Notes under the pieces: generated by a model
What the model was told of the DNA's origin: nothing
The model's database searches: none
Seen by the model: only the letters and a program-made list of their open reading frames with translations
Shown: in pieces, positions 57,632-64,000 of the stretch
How positions within the stretch are numbered: the stretch's first letter is position 1
How the letters are laid out: the number at the start of each line of letters is the position of its first letter
DNA from: Cylicocyclus nassatus
Lineage: Eukaryota; Nematoda; Chromadorea; Rhabditida; Strongylidae
DNA: 64,000 nucleotides
Assembly (NCBI GenBank): GCA_958299035.1
Contig: CATQJL010000001.1
Location: forward strand, 105,533,661 to 105,597,660
Reading direction: 5' to 3'
Program-made: the position numbers and the translations under genes

Positions 57632-58514
57632 CAATCCTTCGAGCGGAGCCTCGAGGAAATCAGACATACTTTCTTGTACGTATGCTATGCCATACGAATT
57701 TGTGCTGCTGTTTCACAAACTCCTTAGACATACATACAGTATTATAAAGAACTTTCCAAGCTCTCTATAATAGCTTGAATGTATGAAAAATTCTTTAGAA
57801 TTTTTCATAAGAGAGGAGTTCATTCAAAAAAAGTGCAACAATTGGCCCAGATTTTCAGGCTGAAATCATTTTGTGGCTCACAATTTTTTTTGAAAATGGA
57901 AAATGTCGAGATAATTTGCATATTCATGGATAGAACGAGAAAAGCCCTACCAGATATCAACTGTCAAAGGTAAGCTCATTCGATTACCTTGATACGAGAA
58001 TAGATAATATGTTTCCCAATACTCAATGCTCTATCTTCTGTTCCAAAGCGTTGAGACCACCAGATACTCGTGGATTTGACAGTCGCCTCAGTAATCACTA
58101 CGTCAAAATCTTTGATAGGCTTCCTTGTTTTACTGCGGAGGTGCTGCTCAAGGTCTGAAATTACTTGAAGTGATGAGCTTTGATTTTGAGCTCTTATAAA
58201 ACAAATGATTTTGAGCTCTTATAAACAAACACCTTTCAGAAATAGTATTCCATCCGTAGCGTAATTTCCTAAAGTTACCATGGGCACGTGGTAAGAAACG
58301 GGCTAAACTTGCCCACAACTTTAACTAGAGGTTTCGCATGATTACGCTATGATATCGGTAGCTCTCAAAAGATACATTTTCGCAAACTTGCGTTGAATAT
58401 ATGGTGTGTCCCCATTTTGATTACAATGTCCACAGCACTACCCATATAATAACCGTGAGTACTCGATATGCGAGCTCTTCGGACAAGATAAGCAATTAAG
58501 AATTCCAATCCATC

Positions 58515-58714
58515 TACAGTCTGTCCCAATCCCAATCAGGCCAAAATCGGTATGGCGGAATCCTTGTGCTAACGTTTTAAGTCACGCTTACGACCTGCTT
58601 GTTTGCTCTCTCTTCGGTCTTCGCTCTCTCAGACATCGCGTTGCGGCGCAAACTAGCGCTGCGAGCGCGCCAATTCACATTAACATTTGGGCTAATCTAT
58701 TGGGATAGACTGTA
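58515..58714. mobile_element. DNA element with TACAGTCTG ends, copy 2 (200 bp)
   Basis: Ends TACAGTCTGTCCCAATCCC and, inverted, TACAGTCTATCCCAATAG. Shares CGCAAACTAGCGCTGCGAGC-type sequence with copy 1, of which it looks like a shorter derivative. Confidence 0.8.
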
Positions 58715-58867
58715 CCATTCATTCCCTGTAATCTCAGGTAGCGGTGCCGTGCGAAATCAGTACAGAATTGGTGATCAGCGTGCCAAATGAGCTCTGAGTG
58801 AAGTTTCAGCGTGATAACGTAATTTTGTAATTTTTGGGATTCTGTTTGGAAAGCCCAGTGGATTCTT

Positions 58868-59085
58868 AGGGATCGGCCATACTATTCCTGTTATTCCTAC
58901 GACTCCTGCGATTCCTGTGAGTCCCGCACAGTTTATACGCCGCTTAAATGAGCGCGTGTTGCGTGTTACGTGTTGTTTTACGCAACACGCGCTCATTTAA
59001 GCGGCGTCTAAACTGTGCGGGACTCACAGGAATCGCAGGAGTCGCAGGAGTCGTAGGAATAGCAGGAATAGTATGGCCGATCCCT
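58868..59085. mobile_element. Near-perfect palindrome with GGAGTC-type units (218 bp)
   Basis: AGGGATCGGCCATACTATTC on the left is exactly complemented on the right. The arms contain degenerate GGAATCGCAGGAGTCGCAGG units, then CTCATTTAAGCGGCG. The loop near 58975 is only a few bases. Likely a foldback MITE. Confidence 0.8.
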
Positions 59086-59854
59086 TATAGACGCTGGTTT
59101 CCACATGGCACTCTATTTATTGTATCCTTCAGAGATAATCACGCCTTTCCTGCGAGGTAGAAAATCAGATTAACAGAGAAGACAGAAGAAGACTATTTGG
59201 TTTTCGTTGGAACCTACGATGACGACGCTTAACCTCACAGCAGAAAGAGATTGAGGGAAAGGGCCAAAACTGCTCAAAATTTGAAATTTGAACGAAAAAG
59301 GGAGTCAAACAAATTGAAAAGAACATAACAGCTGAAGAGTACAGTATATTAATCATTAAAAACCTTTGAGCAATCAACTCAATCATAATTCACAATCTTT
59401 GGCTTCACTCTGTGCTAAGCAACTGCGCTTGCATTTATAATGGCAAGTGCTAATTTTAAACAAGAATTACCACATGGGTGTAAAAGATACTGACAGTTAC
59501 GACAGCAAAAATAATATCGAAATCAAAAATAAACTACACTGCTCGAAAAAACAGCGATTAAAATGATGTAATGATGCTAAACTGAGAAAAAAGGAAAAGA
59601 GTCGATAAAACCAGATCGAAGCGCAAATAAACCTCACCTCGTAGGCAATGCAAGGATCAACACGTATTTATGCGTTCGTTTGTTGGCCACCACGTGTCCG
59701 CGGGTGAGTCGGCACTTGGAAACGAGGCTTGCGAAACACCACTAGTCACTGAAGTCGCTGCTCCTCGCTGATAACCTTTTTTTTAGTAAAGGGCAATGAT
59801 TGGTGCTATCATTCATTTTTGTGACTAATAGACTCGAAACCGCTCTGCACACAT
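59086..59854. other. Gap before the LTR-element cluster
   Basis: No exon or repeat end recognised. Confidence 0.4.
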
Positions 59855-60112
59855 TGTATCAGTGGTTCGTAGGCTCTGTAGTGGCCTTAGGCGAAATAGC
59901 GCCTGGTAGAGTGTGTTATATAGAACACATAGCTAATAAGCTTTATTGAGACAGGCGACCTGCACACGTTGGTGCTGTGGTAGAATGCTGACTATAATAG
60001 GCGTGGTAGAGTAACATAACACACTATCACAGCAGGTCATGCTTATGGCATGACCTGTAAGGTACTTCGGTGAGGATAACGGTTGTTAGGAAGTGCCGAC
60101 AATGTCGGCACA
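59855..60112 (-). repeat. LTR of gag-only element 1 (3' LTR, complete, 258 bp)
   Basis: Read on the minus strand it runs from TGTGCCGACATTGTCGGC to CACTGATACA, with TG..CA ends. It contains a polyadenylation-type AATAAA and two perfect hairpins (GCCGACATTGTCGGC and GGTCATGC..GCATGACC). It equals 61505-61762 in the other orientation over its full 258 bp by eye. Confidence 0.85.
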
Positions 60113-60168
60113 CTCCGGCCAGCGGGAGGAAAGAGAGCAATGAAATGAATTACAAGTACAACATATAT

Positions 60169-61197
60169 CTATGCGATAAAGGGGTGTCGGTTATATCGGC
60201 ACACTCCGGCCGAGCATGATGATGAAAAGGAAGAGAATAACGGAACAAATCTACATCCGTATCGCGTACTCCATTTGTCAGGATCACGTAATGGTCGTTG
60301 CCGTGAAGGATCGCTAATGATTTTGAAGCAGCTAACGGTAGAATTATCGTTGCAGCATTGATGGGGCGATAGAAGGAGAAGCAACTGTAAAATGTGATTG
60401 TGACGACGTCTTTGAAAATCCTTCTCCGGCGGCGGGTAATATGCAGAATTTTGAGCAATGTTTCGTTTGTCGTCGTCCTTGCATTCGAGATGCTGCTTCA
60501 CAGAGAGACCATTAGTTAGATCATTGCACTCGTCTGCCTGCGGCAATCTCGGTATCATGACCTCCATCCTCGGATGCTCATTTGCAATAGTTGGCGAGGT
60601 GCTGTCGACATCTTCTTCACTGTGAATTTCGTTAAGGTCATCGTTACCTGTTTCGTCGTTGTCGGGGCCGTAGATCATCGTATCATCGCTCAGTCCTTTG
60701 TGTGAAACCTCCAGCTTGTTGTTGTCCTCATCGTTTCCTTTGAGCAAAGTTTGTCCGTTTGAATTTTCCATGCAATTCATAAGCCTTGCGTTAGAAAACC
60801 TCCTTCCGCTTCCTACTAACTCTAGCATATCATCTGCTATGCGTTCTTGCAAGATGAATAGAAACCTTTTAGCGTCAAAAATGGTTTCAAAAAATTTTAT
60901 CTCTTCTTCCAGCGCATCCCATTGCTCCGCCATTAACTTCTTCGCAGCTTCGGATTCAATTTCCTCAAGTCTTTCCATCAATATGTCGTAATCCATTTTT
61001 AGCGATTCAATGGCATCTTCAACTTCCATTTTGCACCTCGCTAGTGAATCCAGATGTTGAGCGCATAATTCTTGCCGCTCTCGATTGCCATCTGGAAGAA
61101 TAATTCTCTCACCAAGGCAGGCGTACTTCTGCAATAGTTCCGCGAGTTCCGTGGTGGATATTCTGAATACATCTATGAGGAAAGGCGAAATCCTCAT
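60169..61197 (-). CDS. Gag-like protein of non-autonomous LTR element 1 (342 residues)
   Basis: Single-exon frame from ATG 61197 to the stop at 60169. The N-terminal half is helical and charged, with the pattern LAELLQKYACLGERIILPDG, RERQELCAQHL, a coiled-coil-like stretch and GSGRRFSNAR. The same pattern recurs in the plus-strand protein at 61794-62876 at about 35-40% identity by eye, which supports real selection on the protein. The middle is acidic; the end has RPLRDPDK and is hydrophobic. It lies between a primer-binding site (61261-61249) and a 3' LTR, the position of gag. No protease, RT, RNase H or integrase is present. Function as a structural protein is inferred only from position. 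Confidence 0.65.
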   Translation of the reverse strand: MRISPFLIDVFRISTTELAELLQKYACLGERIILPDGNRERQELCAQHLDSLARCKMEVEDAIESLKMDYDILMERLEEIESEAAKKLMAEQWDALEEEIKFFETIFDAKRFLFILQERIADDMLELVGSGRRFSNARLMNCMENSNGQTLLKGNDEDNNKLEVSHKGLSDDTMIYGPDNDETGNDDLNEIHSEEDVDSTSPTIANEHPRMEVMIPRLPQADECNDLTNGLSVKQHLECKDDDKRNIAQNSAYYPPPEKDFQRRRHNHILQLLLLLSPHQCCNDNSTVSCFKIISDPSRQRPLRDPDKWSTRYGCRFVPLFSSFSSSCSAGVCRYNRHPFIA

Positions 61198-61248
61198 CGC
61201 TGTTGTAGTTGTGCTGCTTTTTTGAGCAAGCACGTATCGGTCTTATTT

Positions 61249-61261
61249 GGCCGATGCACCA
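61249..61261 (-). promoter_or_regulatory. Primer-binding site of LTR element 1
   Basis: TGGTGCATCGGCC on the minus strand, two bases after the end of the LTR part. It is complementary to the last 13 bases of tRNA-Gly (..GGCCGATGCA plus CCA). Beyond this the match stops, unlike element 2. Confidence 0.65.
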
Positions 61262-61263
61262 AA

Positions 61264-61412
61264 TGTATCAGTGGTTCGTAGGCTCTGTAGTGGCCTTAGG
61301 CGAAATAGCGCCTGGTAGAGTGTGTTATATAGAACACATAGCTAATAAGCTTTATTGAGACAGGCGACCTGCACACGTTGGTGCTGTGGTAGAATGCTGA
61401 CTATAATAGGCG
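61264..61412 (-). repeat. Half LTR (R-U5-like part) at the 5' end of element 1
   Basis: Identical by eye to 59855-60003, the second half of the full LTR in its sense. The first half (60004-60112) is missing; sequence jumps to an inverted copy of the element tail at 61413. Confidence 0.8.
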
Positions 61413-61504
61413 TTGTGCCGATATAACCGACACCCCTTTATCGCATAGATATATGTTGTACTTGTAATTCATTTCATTGCTCTCTTTCCTCCCGCTGGCC
61501 GGAG

Positions 61505-61762
61505 TGTGCCGACATTGTCGGCACTTCCTAACAACCGTTATCCTCACCGAAGTACCTTACAGGTCATGCCATAAGCATGACCTGCTGTGATAGTGTGTTA
61601 TGTTACTCTACCACGCCTATTATAGTCAGCATTCTACCACAGCACCAACGTGTGCAGGTCGCCTGTCTCAATAAAGCTTATTAGCTATGTGTTCTATATA
61701 ACACACTCTACCAGGCGCTATTTCGCCTAAGGCCACTACAGAGCCTACGAACCACTGATACA
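61505..61762 (+). repeat. LTR of gag-only element 2 (5' LTR, complete)
   Basis: 258 bp, TGTGCCG to GATACA, same sequence as 59855-60112 inverted. It is preceded at 61413-61504 by an inverted copy of the tail that follows the element 1 ORF, so 61413-61762 is a 350-bp inverted copy of 59855-60204. Confidence 0.85.
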
Positions 61763-61764
61763 TT

Positions 61765-61782
61765 TGGTGCATCGGCCGGGAA
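61765..61782 (+). promoter_or_regulatory. Primer-binding site of LTR element 2 (tRNA-Gly)
   Basis: TGGTGCATCGGCCGGGAA starts two bases after the LTR. Its complement TTCCCGGCCGATGCACCA equals the last 15 bases of nematode tRNA-Gly(GCC) plus CCA, as I recall that tRNA. An 18-nt match next to an LTR is strong evidence for an LTR retroelement. Confidence 0.8.
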
Positions 61783-61793
61783 CGATCGATATC

Positions 61794-62876
61794 ATGCCCC
61801 GCTTCCAAGGAGGACAGCGGAAACCACAAGAAAGTGATGCGACTCTTCATCTCATCATAAAGGACCTGAAGACGTACACCAAGAATCTCGCGGACATACT
61901 GCAGAAATACCAGCACTATGGTGAGAAAATTACTCTTCCAGATGACGAACAAGAACGACAGGAGTTCTGCCTACACCATCTGGACCTACTACCAATATGC
62001 ATCATGGAAATCAAAACCGGCAAAAACCAGCTGGAATCAAAAATTGACATCATGAGGAAGCACTACAAGGAAAGCTCCAAAATGATGAGACAAGCCATGG
62101 CAAATAAAATGGACGCGCTCCAAGAACAGATAAGATTTTTTCAAATAGCCGGCAATGCTCAGATGTTTACGTTTGAGCTAGAAATGCTCGCTACAGATAT
62201 TGAGATAGAACTGGCCGCAATAGGAAGTAGAAGAAGATTTGCAACAAATCAAAGTAGCATTAGAAAGGTTCTACACAGACACATAATGCATGCCGGATTT
62301 CCATACGCTGAAGAAAAAGCAAGTCACACTGCAAACGATAAGCCAGACGAACATAACAATGACGAGAAAATTAGTGAAAATGATGGATATCGGGAGTTCG
62401 AGGCTGAAGACACTGATGTACTACCAGCTATTGCAGATGAGAGCCTGACCTTTGCACAGGTCACACTGCCAGGATCGCCTCTGGCAAAGGCATGCAATAA
62501 TATCAGTGAAGAACGCCAACTTCAGAAGTTACGATCATGTAAGAACAATGAGAAGAGAGGAATTTATGAACTTCATCCAGTACCAGTGCCAGTGAAGATC
62601 AGTTTAATAACACTTTCCATTGGCCTGCACTATAGTTTAGATATATCTACTTCACTTTTTGGCAGCCGCTACACAAGAAGGATCCCTGTGTTCAGTCGCG
62701 TTCCGGTGCAACGACGACCATTACGAGACCCAGACAAAGGCACCGCTTCATGGATAAATGTTGTTGCATTACCAATTCTACTATCACTTTTCAATTCATT
62801 TGTCCATTCCTCTTGCCGGGCGGAGTGTGCCGGTACAACCGACCCCCTTTCTATCGCACAGATGTTGTCCTTCTAA
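61794..62876 (+). CDS. Gag-like protein of non-autonomous LTR element 2 (360 residues)
   Basis: Single-exon frame from ATG 61794 to TAA at 62876. It parallels the element 1 protein: LADILQKYQHYGEKITLPDD, ERQEFCLHHLD, MDALQEQIRFFQ and GSRRRFATNQ line up in order. The middle is acidic and the C-terminus has RRPLRDPDK followed by hydrophobic residues. No pol domains follow before the LTR part at 62910. Likely the capsid-type protein of a gag-only LTR element; identity of the parent family (possibly BEL/Pao) is a guess. Confidence 0.65.
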   Translation: MPRFQGGQRKPQESDATLHLIIKDLKTYTKNLADILQKYQHYGEKITLPDDEQERQEFCLHHLDLLPICIMEIKTGKNQLESKIDIMRKHYKESSKMMRQAMANKMDALQEQIRFFQIAGNAQMFTFELEMLATDIEIELAAIGSRRRFATNQSSIRKVLHRHIMHAGFPYAEEKASHTANDKPDEHNNDEKISENDGYREFEAEDTDVLPAIADESLTFAQVTLPGSPLAKACNNISEERQLQKLRSCKNNEKRGIYELHPVPVPVKISLITLSIGLHYSLDISTSLFGSRYTRRIPVFSRVPVQRRPLRDPDKGTASWINVVALPILLSLFNSFVHSSCRAECAGTTDPLSIAQMLSF

Positions 62877-62909
62877 TTCATTTCGTTGCTCTCCCCCCGC
62901 TGGCCGGAG

Positions 62910-63021
62910 TGTGCCGACTGTCGGCACTTCCTAACAACCGTTATCCTCACCGAAGTACCTTACAGGTCATGCCATAAGCATGACCTGCTGTGATAGTGTG
63001 TTATGTTACTCTACCACGCCT
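62910..63021 (+). repeat. Half LTR (U3-like part) at the 3' end of element 2
   Basis: Matches the first half of the LTR (TGTGCCGAC.TGTCGGC to CTACCACGCCT) with one 3-base deletion in the first hairpin. It stops where the half LTR at 61264-61412 begins. Confidence 0.8.
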
Positions 63022-63259
63022 GTGCCGGCTCTGAGCTAGATCCAACCTCTTGCTCAAAAATTATCATGATTTTTTCCTTAGATCGTCGCGGATTGAAAAT
63101 TTGCATGATAGTATGAAACGGTTTCCTACTTCTTCGTCTGCGCTTTTTTATATAACTTATGGAATACTCTTTGTAATTTTCATTGTTCGATGTTTACTCA
63201 TGCTTGCCTTTTCAGTCTTGTTGATGAGAACTTTTCATAGTATCTGCTTACTAGTCCAA

Positions 63260-63515
63260 TGTATCGGTGGCTCTAGGCTTTATAGTAGCCTAAGGCGAAT
63301 AGCGCCTTTTGTGAGTTATATAGAACACATAAGCTGTAGGGAGCTTTATTGAGACAGACGACGTGCGCTCATGGGCGCAGTGGTAGAATGCTGACTATAA
63401 TAGGCGTGGTAGAGTAACATAACACACTATCACAGCAGGTCATGCTTATGGCATGACCTGTAAGGTACTTCGGTGAGGATAACGGTTGTTAGGAAGTGCC
63501 GACAATGTCGGCACA
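63260..63515 (-). repeat. Diverged solo LTR
   Basis: Full-length relative of the LTR in minus orientation. The U3-like half (63403-63515) is almost identical; the other half (63260-63402) differs at many sites (e.g. GGTGGCTCTAGGC for GTGGTTCGTAGGC), so the two halves have different histories. Confidence 0.75.
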
Positions 63516-63575
63516 CACATTCTCTAAAGCTTCACCTTGTTCTTCCCCGTTTCCAACTACTAATACATTTGTAGG

Positions 63576-63718
63576 TACCATCGGCTCCTCAATTCTGCGA
63601 GGGCGGTCGCGATGGTCAACCGATAATCAATTTATCAGCTATGTTTCAACACAGGGCAACCGCATCGCCGATACGCTCGCCCGAGTCCGCCCTCGCGGCA
63701 ATCGGGGAGCCGATGGTA
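63576..63718. mobile_element. Short MITE (143 bp)
   Basis: Inverted ends TACCATCGGCTCC and GGAGCCGATGGTA, continuing through GCGAGGGCGG and CCGCCCTCGC. Flanks AGG/CAT give no clear duplication. Confidence 0.7.
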
Positions 63719-64000
63719 CATACGTATAGGCGAGTCACACGCAAAGACAGGGCGCAGGCCTTGGCACGAGCTGGCACCAGGGAAACTCCAAAACGAAGTC
63801 CCGTTTGATCTTGGAAATTTCGTACGAAGTCCCCTTTGACCTGTTTTGAAGACCCGTCACTATTTTTAGATTATGTAAAAGTATGTACAGGGCTTTACAA
63901 CCTGAGTGTCCCACCCGCCCCGCTAGGACGCCACGCCTAGGTCCGCGCAGCGTTCGTGGCGCTGGCTGCGCGTCGACTGAAGCTTGGCAAAATCCGGGCG
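63719..64000. other. Window end
   Basis: GC-richer sequence without a recognised gene; a repeat may begin near 63900 and run out of the window. Confidence 0.3.

Noticed and set aside
57104..57747. Overlapping frames of 100-155 codons on both strands
   Set aside because: High GC inside a DNA element; no conserved motif and frames overlap on both strands.

Overview
This window is eukaryotic and most likely from a nematode, probably a clade V strongylid (hookworm-like). The genes are split into short exons with GT..AG introns and a terse TTTCAG-type acceptor. Several start codons lie a few bases after an acceptor, as expected for spliced-leader trans-splicing. The protein families (Kunitz plus lustrin-type cysteine domains, EB module, F-box, ARF) and the density of small inverted-repeat transposons also fit. 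The species is inferred; no rRNA, tRNA or other diagnostic locus was found. Gene density is low: five convincing host genes in 64 kb. Most of the rest is transposon-derived or AT-rich non-coding DNA.

Left part (1-19 kb): a cluster of secreted cysteine-rich protein genes. A plus-strand gene, cut by the window start, ends at 2390 and has four lustrin-type cysteine domains and an EB module. Two minus-strand paralogues (8855->3415 and 18308->14239) each have a signal peptide, one Kunitz domain with Lys at the predicted P1 site, a lustrin-type domain and a final Cys-rich domain. They share six exons with identical intron phases (1,0,1,1,0). A decayed third copy lies at 18.4-18.86 kb. Their introns hold a decayed Tc/mariner-type transposase, a 735-bp palindromic mariner-type MITE, and a Penelope-like element (RT plus GIY-YIG) with a possible hammerhead-ribozyme motif.

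Middle part (19-51 kb): mainly mobile elements, including a PIF/Harbinger-like element with CAG-rich arms, two hAT MITEs (one with a clear 8-bp target duplication), and a palindromic MITE family with ACAAGG ends. The one clear host gene is a seven-exon F-box protein on the minus strand (29281->24987). Two good-looking exons at 32.8-33.1 kb belong to an unidentified gene.

Right part (51-64 kb): a six-exon ARF-family small GTPase (56718->51164, 180 aa). Its last intron is almost entirely one inverted-repeat element, and its large fourth intron is a nest of MITEs and TA repeats. At 59.8-63.5 kb lie two related LTR elements in opposite orientation. Each codes for only one gag-like protein, one has an 18-nt primer-binding site matching tRNA-Gly, and their partial LTRs break at the same internal point. 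This is the most unusual structure in the window.

The host genes do not form an operon. The Kunitz/lustrin genes look like a local family of secreted protease-inhibitor-like proteins, while the F-box and ARF genes are unrelated neighbours.
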